Positions 21,972-32,585 are shown, counted from the first letter of the stretch. The stretch: DNA of 64,000 nt from Zanthoxylum bungeanum (GCA_019454045.1 SKCR01029100.1:124001-188000); one strand, 5' to 3'. The notes: a model not told the origin generated them from the letters alone. Numbers and translations are program-made.

Positions 21972-24057
21972 TGTTGGACAAAATGACCCATAGCGTCACT
22001 ATTTGCACAGATCATTGTGTTGTTGTAGCAAATTAACTATGTGACAAATGAGATTGTACTCTCATCATTTGTGATTAGATCACCTTAGATGTATAAATGA
22101 AGAGAGGTCCATATGATTAGTTCCTGGATTGAGAATGATATGAGACAGTATCAGTCCACGAAGGATTAATCATTAAATATCCCTAGTCGTAGTATTATCG
22201 AGACAGGACATCGATAATGCGGAATAGGCTAGTATTGCACTTGTGCGCGTTGTGAGGGCACAACGGCATAGTTCTCATATATATAAGTATATGATACTTA
22301 TGCAAGTGCGATAGGAGGTTGTGTTTCACCGATGGTACGGGAAACAGCTTCGCTCTGGATAGACCCCTCGGAATCCCATTGGTATTATGACTATGTGTCT
22401 ATGGGAGGCCGAAATCAAGGTAGGTGTGTATAGTCTTAACCTGAGACTTGCATCGCTAATACTTACGATAATCGATAGACTTTGGTCTTGCTGGTACAGG
22501 TCTTTAACCGGTTCTGCGTACACCACTTCTGGGTTTATCAGAGAGTCGTAGTGTATTGGGTGTGATGTCAAGACGGAAGTATCACTTCAGTCATAGTGGA
22601 GGTGATGTCACGCAGGATACGGTATTAGTGCTCTTAAGTGCTGGCCGACCATCGGGATATTATGACAAGGTCATGTATATCCGATTATAGAGACTAGTTA
22701 CCAGACATCCGACATGTGCTTCGGACGGGGCATACACTTATCCAGCCCCAGCCCTAGCACGTGACTATCTGATACTGGGCTGATATACACAATACTACGG
22801 TATACTACGCTTGATATAGATCTATATATTCCTGTAAGAATATTTCTGGAGAATTGGGTAGGCATGGCGCTTTGCTAGAAGCCAACCTTGTCTTGTAAAT
22901 CGGTATAAACGTAGTACGAGGTACTTACGTGTTCGGATAGTCCGACGACCGTATTTACTGCCAACATATCCGGAGATCTCATGGGTCGCTTCCTGAAGAT
23001 TCACCGATGACGTATCACTCGCACTTAATTAATCTAGGATTAATTAGAAGAGAGAGAAAATTAATCTGGGATTAATCACGAAGATATTTTATCTGGGATA
23101 AAAATTAATTAAAGAGAGAGAACGATTAATTTGGAATTAATCGATAAAATAATATATTTGATATATTATTAGAAATTGGATTTCGACGCGGAATTAAAAT
23201 TGGATTTTAATTCGGGCGAACGAATTAATTTAGAATTAATTCGTTAGCGACGTGAATAGTGATTTCGCTAGGCGTAATCATTTAATTACGACGCAACAGA
23301 AAATTCATTAATTTGGAATTAACGAACCCGAGCCCGGGATTGTTTGCGAGCGCATTCGCATTTCGAATTCAAGTGCGGCACACAAGTCAAATCAAACGTC
23401 AAATCGCTAGTCACATCAAGCGTCAAATCAATGTCACTTTGAGTGATGTGACAAGTTGTCACTTGATTTGAGTGATTGATGTAGTAGTTGAAAAGCAACT
23501 TTTTGCTTTTTGGTTTTGACTTTTGGTAAATGATAAATGCTTTTAATTATTTGTTTTGTTTTTAGAAAATGAAATAAATAAATATATAAAGCATTTTTCA
23601 TTTTCTTTTCTCTCTCTCTCAATCGGTTTCCATGAAACCTTTTTTCCCTCCTCTTTCTCTCTTCTCCCTCTCACGGTTTGGAACCGTTTCTTCTCCAAAA
23701 AACTTCTGGTTTGACCGAATTTTTGAGAAGCAAATGAAGAAGAGTAGTGCTAGCACACACATGGGTTATATTATGGTGATAGGGAAACGAAATTGTGAGC
23801 ATGGAAAAGCTTGAAGCTTGGAGCTTCAATGGAGGTCATCAATGGCCGAACATGGAGGAGGCAAACCAGTCCATTACCGTGCAGTCCAGCAGTGCAAGGA
23901 GCTCACTGCCGAGCTTGGAGGGAGGCAAAAACGCATCTTGTTCTTCGCATCCAAAACCGTTCAATGTGAGTAGAGTTTCCGCCATTATTCCTTGAAGTAT
24001 TCATGCGTTTTTATGCTTGATTTTCATGATTCTTGGGACCTATATTAGAACTCAACA
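21972..24057 (+). mobile_element. G: 3' LTR
   Basis: 2086 bp, about 99% identical to the 5' LTR by eye. The inverted-repeat array is at 23026-23322; one unit (near 23090) has lost a few bases of its right arm. Confidence 0.95.
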
Positions 24058-24062
24058 AGTTT
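24058..24062. repeat. target-site duplication AGTTT, right copy (G)
   Basis: Partner of 14079-14083. Confidence 0.9.
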
Positions 24063-24878
24063 TTGTTTTCCAAAAACATGATTTAAAGTTTTCTTGTGTG
24101 TTGGTGTAAATGCAACATTTATTAAGCTCAACAACTTCCATCAAATGCTTGATATGTGATGTAAGTCAATGGGTCCCACCTAATTTAAATTCAAAATTTA
24201 AGTTGGCTTCCAACACACAACTTAGCTTTGGGCCCGGGTTCGTTTAATCTGATTAAACGAATTTTCCGTCGCAACGTAATTAAATCCAATTTAATCAAAT
24301 AATAATGCCTCGTAAAATTATTACGGAATTTGCTTACGAATTAATTCCAAATTAATTGGTTCGCTTGAATCAAAATCCAATTTTAATTCCGTGTTGAAAT
24401 CTAATTTCAATTAATATATCCAATATATTATTTTAGCCCAAATAAATAAATTAAATAGAAAAATCTAATTTAACTATTAAATTTATTTTAGCGATTAATT
24501 CCAAATTAATCGCGTTCTCTCTTCTTCATGAATTAATCCCATATTAATTCATGATGCAATTAATCCCAGATTAATTTTCTCTCTGATAATTAATCCTAGA
24601 TTAATTTTGTTCGAGTCAAATGTCATCGGTGAATCTTTGGGAAGCGACCCAAGAGATTCCTGGATATGTTGGCAGTAAATCCGATTTTCGGACTATCCGA
24701 ACACATGCGTACCCAGTACCACGTTCTTACCGCTTTACAAGACATGGTTGGCTTCTAGCAAAGCACCGTGCCTACCCAATTCTCCAGAAATATTCAACAA
24801 GGAATATATAATCTTTATCAAGCGTAGTATACTAAGTATTACATATTAAGATCCAGTATCAGATGTCACATGCTAGGC
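24063..24878 (-). mobile_element. B: 5' LTR, second part, truncated
   Basis: Continues the LTR interrupted at 14083. It carries the conserved LTR block (GGGAAGCGACCCA, TTGGCAGTAAAT) and inverted repeats with CCA or CTA spacers (for example 24490-24510). It ends at ATGCTAGGC, where related LTRs continue for several hundred bases, so the outer end of B is lost at a rearrangement junction. Confidence 0.7.
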
Positions 24879-24978
24879 GAGAACGCGATTAATTTGGAAT
24901 TAATCGGTAAAATAAATTTTATAGTTAAATTGGATTTTTCTATTTATTTATATATTTGGGTTAAAATAGTATATTTGA
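24879..24978 (+). mobile_element. short LTR piece in inverted orientation
   Basis: About 100 bp matching the reverse complement of 24405-24520, with a spacer of about 360 bp between the two arms. It is a plus-oriented fragment of the same LTR type as B, fused on the right to the LTR of C around ATATATTATAGAAA, a sequence that both LTR types contain in similar form. Confidence 0.65.
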
Positions 24979-25081
24979 TATATTATAGAAACAACTCATT
25001 TTATTCATAACAAAACGTTTTACAATAGTATTTTCAAGGAAATACAACGAGGAATTGGCGCTCTGAGCACCAACCCCAACA
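24979..25081 (-). mobile_element. C: stub of the 3' LTR
   Basis: The last ~100 bp (in plus coordinates) of an LTR ending CCCCAACA at 25081, matching 42485-42589, the far end of the C 5' LTR. The rest of this LTR is gone. Confidence 0.8.
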
Positions 25082-25097
25082 AAATCTCTCATTTGCT
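25082..25097 (-). other. polypurine tract of C
   Basis: On the minus strand an A/G-rich run (AGCAAATGAGAGATTT) sits between the end of pol and the LTR. Confidence 0.6.
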
Positions 25098-25190
25098 CTA
25101 GTGCCAATATCGATTGTATCTAATACCCATCGACTCCGCATGTTTATCCAACAACTTCGGAGGTATGGCCTTCGTAAGCGGGTCTGCTAC
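25098..25190 (-). pseudogene. C: C-terminal end of pol (RNase H tail)
   Basis: On the minus strand this encodes the typical copia pol end with ADPLTKA, then KLLDKHAESMGIR, and stops at 25098-25100. It is separated from the rest of C pol (35581 onward) by element Y. The conserved ADPLTKA motif near the end of RNase H is diagnostic of Ty1/copia elements. Confidence 0.85.
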
Positions 25191-25195
25191 ATTAT
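25191..25195. repeat. target-site duplication ATTAT, left copy (Y)
   Basis: Five bases left of the Y 5' LTR; repeated at 35576-35580. Confidence 0.9.
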
Positions 25196-25750
25196 TGTAG
25201 GCACTGCATTTTTACACATAAGTCCCTATGATGAGTCTCATTTTTGAGACACTACCTTTTAAGTCACGGAGATCACGGAAAACGGACATCGGAAGGGGAA
25301 TTCAGAATAAACAAGGTTCACTGTTTTCGTTGGTGCTGCGTTCGTTACTTCGTTCGAACGTAAGGCAGATTTCGGACGTTGGTGCCTCGTTCGATTAGGC
25401 GTTCGAACGGTGTCGGTAATTCTGGTTTTGCTGCTAGCCTCACATTAAGCCCAATTCGCCCAAACCTTGGCCCACACGCCCAAGCCCACTTAAAACACAT
25501 ATTTAACACATGGTGAAATCAAAACAAATCTAAAAATCACATACCAAATTAAATAAAATACTTACACAAATTAAAGATATTGCATGCCTAATTAAAATCA
25601 ATCAACAAACTAAATGCCTAATCCAAGCCAATCAAATATTCAACATGCCTAATCCAAGCCAATCAAATCCCTTGCTTTCCTTGTCCAACACCAAATCATA
25701 TCCCTTTTTAATACACAAATCCCTTTCCTTATCAAGCCTAACCCTTTGCC

Positions 25751-25758
25751 TATAAAAA
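25751..25758 (+). promoter_or_regulatory. TATA box of the Y LTR
   Basis: TATAAAAA in a GC-richer context about 555 bp into the LTR; same at 33154-33161 in the 3' LTR. It probably sets the start of the element RNA near 25785. Confidence 0.6.
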
Positions 25759-26629
25759 GAACCATTCACCAACCTTCTCAAGGCTAGCTAGCTCATTCAC
25801 ACAAAAAAAAAGCCTCCTCTCTCCACTCTCTCTAGAGTTCACGCCCATTACAGAAAAAAGAAGAAAAGAATCCCCAACCTTTCCCCTAGCTCACATACAA
25901 AACACAAACAACACACACAACAACCCTTCCCTCACCAACTTAACAAGAACAACACACAGCAGCCCCTAACCCTTGAACAGCCCCTTCACCTCACCGAAAA
26001 ACACATCCCAAACAGCCTTAAAACACGCATACAGCAGCCCTAAACACACACATAAAACAGCCCCCGAACCACACCATAACACCACCGAAAATAACACCCA
26101 AAACAGTAGCCAAAACATCCCAAAAACAGTAACTAAAATACAACAGCAAAATAGTAGCAGCGGCAGCGAATCGGAGTCAAAACAGCAGCAAAAGACGGAG
26201 GACGACGACCCAAAATAGTAAGACAACGAACGAGAGCAGTGAACCAGTGAACCGGAAGAGTTGCGGAGCTTTACCCCTTCCGATCTTCGTGAAACGCGAG
26301 TCCGAGAGACGACTTAAAAGGTTAGACCTGAGGGCACTTTTTCTTTAGTTTATATTCGTTTCTTTTATTATTGAATTCTATTCGCATGAGAGTCGTTTAT
26401 GGATGCATGTTGTGGCTTGAATGAAATGGAAGAGTGTCGTCTCTTGTGGTATATAGGATGGAAACCCAGACGTAAATTCCGTAGCCGAATCCGAATGGAC
26501 GGTAGTGCGGTCTGTACTTGGGACACAACTCCACGTACCACTTGAGTAAACGGCACCTTCTCTTGTTTTGTGTTGCTTTGGTTTATTTAATTCTTGTTAT
26601 TTAAATTCTGCATGTTGTCTATTCCCGTA

Positions 26630-27105
26630 TGATGCGATCGAGTGCATGGGCTTAGTAAGTGCGATGAAAGGTTCCCTAATTGGAGGGTTAAAATCCTTCA
26701 CCACGATGCTCTGCCGCATCAATTGATGTGTGTTCGGTTGAATGCGAAATACGTTCAATCGGACATACTTGGTTTGATATGATTGTCTTTATTTTCGTAT
26801 GCATGATTCAACCGAGCGCATGGGCTTAGTAAGTACGATGTGAGATCCCCTATGGGGAGGGGCTAAAGCCCTTTACCACGAGGCTTTGCCGCGCCGGTTG
26901 AAGTGTGTTCGGTTGGATACAAGATACGTTCAATCGGGCACACTATGTTTAATATTATTGCTTTTCATTCTATGTATGCATGATTCAGTCGAGCGCATGG
27001 GCTTAGTATGTTGGTCTAAAGGTCCTCTCTTTGAGAGATCAAGAGCCCCAAAAGGCCACCTTTACGGCAGTACTTCGCCGCGCCCCATTTATTTTGTCGT
27101 TTATG
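26630..27105 (+). repeat. three tandem ~175 bp units in the Y LTR
   Basis: The units share GAGYGCATGGGCTTAGTA, starting at 26640, 26814 and 26991 (spacing 174 and 177), each followed by a stretch ending in a GCCGC-like sequence. The copies are clearly diverged from each other. The 3' LTR has the same at about 34033-34508. Confidence 0.8.
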
Positions 27106-27138
27106 TATTGCGTCCCATTTCATGCATCAGGTCTGTTC

Positions 27139-27514
27139 CCGTTCGAACGCGTTTACGAACGCAACTCGAACGCGCATGTATTTTGCCTTGGCATGCATCA
27201 GGCCTTACTTATGTTCGAACGCGTTCGCAAACGCCATACGAACGTGAGCATTCTGTTTCATTTCCGTTCGAATGCGTTAACAAACGCCCCACGAATATGA
27301 GTATTCTGTTTCATTTCCGTTCGAACGCGTTCACAAACGCTACACGAACGTGAGTATTCTGTTTCATTTCCGTTCGAACGCGTTAACAAACGCCATACGA
27401 ACGAGAGCATTCTGTTTCATTTCTGTTCGAACGCGTTATCAAACGCCATACGAACGCGAACCTTCTGTTTACCGTTCGAACGCGTTTACGAACGCTACAC
27501 GAACGCGCACCCAC
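27139..27514 (+). repeat. ~54 bp tandem array rich in TTCGAA and ACGCGT
   Basis: Seven units, each with GTTCGAACGCGTT, then ACAAACGC, ACACGAACG and usually a TTCTGTTTCATTTC tail. Overlapping palindromes TTCGAA and ACGCGT give a CpG-dense island in an AT-rich neighbourhood. Same at 34542-34917. Confidence 0.85.
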
Positions 27515-28172
27515 TGAACTGAGTCCTCTTCATTAGATTTCATGCATAGTTTTCCTAGTAGCTATCCCCACATGTATGAATACAAATATATTAATGCATT
27601 ACAATCCATATGCTTATGTCATGATAACATTTTAGTATTATTTCTTGCGGTATATCGGATGGAAACCCAGACGTAAATTCCGTAGCCGATTCCGAATGGA
27701 CGGTAGTGCGGTCTGTACTTGGGATACAATTCCACGTACCACTTGGAAAAGTGCCCATATGTGTACTTGTATGGTTAATATGTGTGCTTGTGTTTTCCTG
27801 AATGTAATATGCAAATGAAGTTGTATGTTTGTTGTTATTTTGATATATGTTAAGCATGCAATTTTAAATGTGAGATATATGTGAAATGTGTGCATAAGTT
27901 TTATTTTGCATGTGAGAATTTAGAAGCATGATACTCTTGGAAATAAGTGTTATTTAAGCTTGATTAAATTATTACATAAATCCTTTCATTACATGTGACA
28001 TAAGTAAGGGACCATTCCGAACCCAACGGTTTGAGGTCTTCCCTTGCGAGGGGTGAGTGCGGCCTTAAACCTTGTCCCGGTTCACACCGGGTGGCGACTC
28101 CATGTTATCTAGTACTTCCCAACTAGTGCCGCGAGCCTAGAAATGGCGTCGCCCAGGTCCTGGTCCACAGTC

Positions 28173-28190
28173 TGGCGACTCCACTGGGGA
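28173..28190 (+). other. primer binding site of Y
   Basis: TGGCGACTCCACTGGGGA starts three bases after the 5' LTR. This form is typical of Tat/Ogre-lineage Ty3/gypsy elements; the exact tRNA was not identified here. Confidence 0.75.
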
Positions 28191-29214
28191 TAGAGAATTG
28201 GCCCAGATGGTAATATTGTTTAATGAGTGAGATTTATGTTTTAATTGGCCATGTCTATAGTGGATAAGTGAGGGTTTAATCAAGGGCACTTTGAGGCTAG
28301 GTAATGGTTTGGTGTCTTCCTTCACTCACTTTCTAGAAGGAAAAGTTGTGAGGACACCTACGTGGCCATCTACTTGTAGCCTTTGTGATGGACTAATTTA
28401 GAGGACTCGTTGTTTATTCCTGACACCAAGCGATAAGAGCCTAAGAGGCTTTGGGTACTTAAGTGAGCCTCGCTCCACCTTCCCTCTGGGGAATCTACAA
28501 CGGGAAATCCATTTGACAGTCCGTCACACACCATAGCTCATTGGCACGTACCTTAGTGTATAAAAAGGGATAAGCTCACTTGGTCGCTTGAACCCTTGAG
28601 TGGGAAGACCTAGTTGTGGGCTATCCTTCGCCAGTGAGAGCCTTTGTCCATACTCTTGCAAATCCACCCCTAGACCGGTTTGTATGGTTAAAGTAACAAT
28701 TATTCCTTGAGAATGTGCTTATGGACCATCCTCATTTGGATGCAGTTGGACTATTGTCAGAAATGCGGGCTTGCTGGGCCATTTAAACTGGGGCAAGTTC
28801 GTACTGTATGACTATTAGGCCCAAGGCTTCTGAAATGTTGATGGGCCATTATGTAAAAATTATTATGTCATGTTTGCATTATCTCCCTTCTATGCTTGTG
28901 TATGGAACATCATCGTTTGGATCCATTTGGACCATTTGTCATGGGATATGGGCTTGTTGGGCCATTTAAACTGGGATAATGATGTATTCCATGACTTTTG
29001 GGCCAAATACGTCTAAGTGTTGGTGCGCCACCTTGTGCTTGTGTTCGGAATATTATCATTTGGATTTAGTTGGGCCTTTGCCATAAGACATGAACTCGTT
29101 GGGCCATTTAAACTGGGACGGGTTCACTCTTATGACAGTTGTCCCAAAAGTTTCTAAAATGATAATAGGCCGATTTGTTTGAGAATTTTATTTTATTAGT
29201 ATGTTATATGTTAC
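28191..29214 (+). other. Y: leader with three diverged tandem units
   Basis: No convincing gene. Three diverged units share GGGCCATTTAAACTGGG, at 28776, 28959 and 29101 (spacing 183 and 142), each preceded by a CATTTGGAT-like stretch. Confidence 0.7.
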
Positions 29215-30516
29215 ATGCATCTCATGCACCTCATGCATCCATATATCATGTTAACACCATCTATGTCTCAAAAAGACAACATAGATACCGTTTGGGTTAG
29301 AGAAGGGACAAGGCTCACTAAAAGAACAAGTATGAGTGAATCCGATAATGAGGTGTCCCGTATATATCAGTTAGAAAACAGTCTCGCCAAAGTCACTGAA
29401 CAGTTGCAGGCTTTGACTACTGCTGTGGCTGGTATAGCCGGGTCTCGTGCTGGAGGTAGTTCTGGGGATGCAAGACCAGAGGAACCTCCGAACAGATTAG
29501 GGGATGATACCCCCACTTTTGATGATATGGCAGAGTATGCAGCGGGCAGAGTATCTGGGTCTCAGGCAGAGTTACAGAAACTTCGGGATCAGGTTGAGTC
29601 GGTTACCCGCAAGATGAGGGGTAAGAATGAGGATTTGCTGGATTATGACACATTGACTTTTGAGGAACAGTTGCCGGTACAGTTCAAGATGCCGGATATG
29701 GCTAAGTTCAACGGGAATGGGGATCCGAGGGTGCATCTCCGACAGTTTGTATCAGTCATGAGTTCAGTTGGCTTATCTCAGCGTCAGGTACAGAAAATGT
29801 TTGGAATGTCGCTTGAAGGAGCTCCCGTGGTATGGTACCACAGTTTGGATAAGAAAGTAAATGAAGATTGGAGGGAGTTAGTCGATGCTTTCCTGAAGCA
29901 ATATGTCACCGACTTGGAGATCGATCTGTCACTCCGTGATCTGGAGAATGTTAAGCAGAAAGCGGAGGAGAGTTTTAAGGAGTATGTGGACCGGTGGATG
30001 GGTCAGTTATTGAAGATGCAGACTAGGCCTTCGGAGAAGGATCAGATCAAGATGATTATCAAGGGCACCAAGCCCTCCATTTATGGCAAGTTGAGGAGGA
30101 TGACCTCCATGATTGCAGACTTTCGGCAGTTGAGGGAGACAGTTATGGATATTGAGGAGGAGGAAGCCGAGAACAGAAAGTTTTATGGACAGAACAGAAG
30201 GAATATTGGGGGACATTCAGGGACTATGCCTGCTACTGCTGAGGTCACTGCCATTAAGAACAGACGATTTTCTAACCTTGGTAAGCCTCTTTCAAAGGTA
30301 TTCGAAAAGCTGAAGGCGCAAGGACTCTTAAAACCTTTGGAACCTAGGCCCATTCCAAATCCTGTGCCACCTCACATGAACTTAAACTTATACTGTCACT
30401 TCCACCAAGAAAAAGGCCATGACACCGAAAACTGCGCCCGCCTCAGACATGAAATCCAAAACCTCATTGATGCCCATACAATACCCGACCCAGAAATCCC
30501 CTACCCAACTACATGA
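29215..30516 (+). CDS. Y gag polyprotein (capsid and nucleocapsid), 433 codons
   Basis: A single open frame. The N-terminal 135 residues include a likely coiled coil (around 45-70, IYQLENSLAKVTEQLQAL) and an acidic, Gly/Ser-rich linker. From about residue 160 it matches the retrotransposon gag (capsid) domain: KFNGNGDPRVHLRQF, then GAPVVWYHSL, FLKQYVTDLE and ESFKEYVDRW. Near the C-terminus (about 395-408) CHFHQEKGHDTENC forms the knuckle-like motif seen in Tat/Ogre gags. The protein would package the element RNA into particles in the cytoplasm. The first ATG is used; a later Met (MSQKDN, residue 17) is as likely. The frame ends in TGA with no protease after it. The intact frame with young LTRs suggests recent function. 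Confidence 0.88.
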   Translation: MHLMHLMHPYIMLTPSMSQKDNIDTVWVREGTRLTKRTSMSESDNEVSRIYQLENSLAKVTEQLQALTTAVAGIAGSRAGGSSGDARPEEPPNRLGDDTPTFDDMAEYAAGRVSGSQAELQKLRDQVESVTRKMRGKNEDLLDYDTLTFEEQLPVQFKMPDMAKFNGNGDPRVHLRQFVSVMSSVGLSQRQVQKMFGMSLEGAPVVWYHSLDKKVNEDWRELVDAFLKQYVTDLEIDLSLRDLENVKQKAEESFKEYVDRWMGQLLKMQTRPSEKDQIKMIIKGTKPSIYGKLRRMTSMIADFRQLRETVMDIEEEEAENRKFYGQNRRNIGGHSGTMPATAEVTAIKNRRFSNLGKPLSKVFEKLKAQGLLKPLEPRPIPNPVPPHMNLNLYCHFHQEKGHDTENCARLRHEIQNLIDAHTIPDPEIPYPTT

Positions 30517-31099
30517 TCAACTCTGGCCTACCCGAAACCCTTGTCCTCCAAACTCTCAACCACTCAGCTTCATAGGAATAAAGGATAACAATGGTGAAGA
30601 ACCATGGGCTGAAGAAGAAGGCACTGTTGTTTCTCCTAGTTTATCTTGCACTTTTAATAAAGACATTGATTTTGTTTACCTGTTCGAACGTTTCCTCAAC
30701 AATAATAAAGGCGATCATTTAATTTATCCGCCTAAGACTATTACTTTCAAACTTGCAACATGAGTGTGTTTAGTCTTGGTAATGTGATACTCAGAACGTA
30801 GGGAATCCTCAAAAGAAGCAAGCAGAAAAGATAAGTTAGCCATTCAGGAATTGGGAAATGGAGACAGTGGGACTGTTAGACTTGGAGAGAAACGGGTTCC
30901 TGGAACAAATCAGTGTAGACATGTGGAAATGGTACTTTCCCTAAGAGAAGAATGGTCATCAATGGAATTGACAGAAGACCTAACCCAACGGGATAAGAAA
31001 ACTCATGCATACATGCATACACGTAACATATTTTGCATTCCTTTTTGTGTTTTGTGTTTGTTTTGTGTTCACAGGTTTTGAAGAAGAAAGAGAGAAAGC
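30517..31099 (+). other. Y: region after gag, no pol
   Basis: A frame open to 30763 (containing PEEEG-like acidic residues and FVYLFERFLNN) overlaps the gag end in another frame. I do not recognise it and see no protease D-S/T-G motif. Otherwise nothing is found here. Confidence 0.5.
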
Positions 31100-32400
31100 G
31101 GCAAATGAAAGCCAGTCAGAAGCATCAATATTAGCATCAGTATCAGCATGGGGGCGAGGCCCATATCAATATCAACATAGGGGCGATGCCCATATCAATA
31201 TCAATTTGAGGGCGAGTATCAGATCGAGGGCGAGGCCCATATCAGTTCAGGAAGAAAGCCTATATTTAGTTCAGCCCGGGAATAAAGCCTACATTCGGTA
31301 CAATCCAGGAACAAAGCCTCATGTCAGTATAGTTCGGGAATAAAGCTCGGGAGGAATAAAGCCTCATGCCAGTATAGCTTGAGAACAAAGCTCAAGGGGA
31401 AGAAAGCCTCATATCAGTATAGTTTGAGAACAAAGCTCAAGGGGAAGAAAGCCTCATGTCAGTATAGTTTGAGAACAAAGCTTAAGGGGAAGAAAGCCTC
31501 ATATCAGTATAGTTTGAGAACAAAGCTCAAGGGGAAGAAAGCCTCATGTCAGCACAGTTCGGGAATAAAGCCCACACTCAGTGCAGTTCGGGAATAAAGC
31601 CCACATTCAATACAGCTCAGGAAGAAAGCCTACGTCCAGCAAACTCGGGAATAAAGCCCACATTCAGTTCAGTTCAGGAAAAAAGCCGCATTCAGCTCAG
31701 TACGGGAATAAAGCCCACATCCAGTGCAGTTCGGGAATAAAGCCCACATTCAGTACAGTTCAGGAAGAAAGCCCGCATTCAGCTCAGTTCGGGAATAAAG
31801 CCCACATTCAATACAGCTCAGGAAGAAAGCCTACGTCCAGCAAACTCGGGAATAAAGCCCACATTCAGTTCAGTTCAGGAAAAAAGCCTGCATTCAGCTC
31901 AGTACGGGAATAAAGCCCACATCCAGTGCAGTTCGGGAATAAAGCCCACATTCAGTTCAGTTCAGGAAAAAAGCCTGCATTCAGTTCAGTACGGGAATAA
32001 AGCCCACATCCAGTGCAGTTTGGGAATAAAGCCCACATTCAGTTCAGTTCAGGAAAAAAGCCTGCATTCAGCTCCGTACGGGAATAAAGCCCACATCCAG
32101 TGCAGTTCGGGAATAAAGCCCACATTCAGTACAGTTCCGGAAGAAAGCCCGCATTCAGCTCAGTTCGGGGATAAAGCCCACAGTTAACACAGTCAGGGAA
32201 CAAAGCTCACTCTCTACAACAATTCGGGAACAAAGCCCACGGTCAACATAATTGAAGGAAGAAAGCCTAGAGGAATAAAGTCTCATCTCAACAGTTCGGG
32301 AATAAAGCTCGGGAGGAATAAAGCCTCACCTCAACAGTTCGGGAATAAAGCTCGGGAGGAATAAAGCCTCATCTCAATACAGTTCAGGAATGAACAGGCC
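31100..32400 (+). repeat. Y: tandem array with AANAAAG hairpin loops
   Basis: A 1.3 kb array between gag and the 3' LTR. At 31370-31555 the unit is 45 bp (TTGAGAACAAAGCTCAAG core, then a GGGGAAGAAAGCCTC part); from 31555 to about 32190 it is ~29 bp (GTTCGGGAATAAAGCCCAC core). Most units pair around a seven-base loop AANAAAG: 31378-31396 CTTGAG/CTCAAG, 31351-31365 GAGG/CCTC, 31876-31890 CAGG/CCTG, and GGG/CCC in many. AATAAA is a poly(A) signal word. The open frames across it are a by-product of the repeats. Confidence 0.85.
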
Positions 32401-32585
32401 GAGAATGGCACTCCAAGAATGGAAGCACGGTTCGGGAATGAACCAGGGGTCGCAGCACCTCACCATCCAAATCAACTCAACTCAACACATGGTAAGTCAA
32501 GTGGCAGTTGGCGAACCAGGTAAGTGAAAATGCATCGCATAACTTTGATAGGATTGTCACTGTTGCACATTACACAAGTCCCATC
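32401..32585 (+). other. Y: short unique region before the 3' LTR
   Basis: No gene or repeat recognised. Confidence 0.5.

Larger units (their letters stand above)
14084..24057 (+). mobile_element. G: complete copia-type LTR retrotransposon with dead coding region
   Basis: A full structural element of 9974 bp: 5' LTR 14084-16168, primer site, leader, broken gag-pol, polypurine tract, 3' LTR 21972-24057, and a perfect five-base target repeat AGTTT. The two LTRs differ at roughly 1% of positions by eye, so insertion was recent, yet the interior is heavily decayed and most of gag is missing. It must have been copied with proteins from another element. It lies inside the 5' LTR of B. Confidence 0.95.
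25196..28169 (+). mobile_element. Y: 5' LTR
   Basis: TGTAGGCACTGC to GGTCCACA. Inside it: a TATA box (25751-25758), three ~175 bp tandem units (26630-27105), a ~100 bp unit present twice (26447-26543 and 27648-27746), and a ~54 bp tandem array (27139-27514). Frames open within it on both strands (for example 25966-26226 and 26886-27353) are duplicated in the 3' LTR only because the LTR is, and show no known domain. Confidence 0.92.

Noticed and set aside
25966..26226. Hydrophobic cysteine-rich frame on the minus strand, and its polar partner on the plus strand at 25973-26218 (again at 33369-33629)
   Set aside because: Both come from a Q/N/S-coding low-complexity stretch in the untranslated LTR part of Y; the second copy exists only because the LTR is duplicated.
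26886..27353. 155-codon frame in the Y LTR
   Set aside because: It runs through the 175 bp and 54 bp repeats, is truncated to 90 codons in the other LTR and has no domain.
31379..31913. Repetitive proteins with 15-residue periods
   Set aside because: The 29 bp unit is not a multiple of three, so the frames change along the array; they are by-products of a repeat lacking stops.
31370..32200. CRISPR-like regular repeats
   Set aside because: The repeats are directly tandem without unique spacers, lie inside a plant retroelement and vary in unit length.
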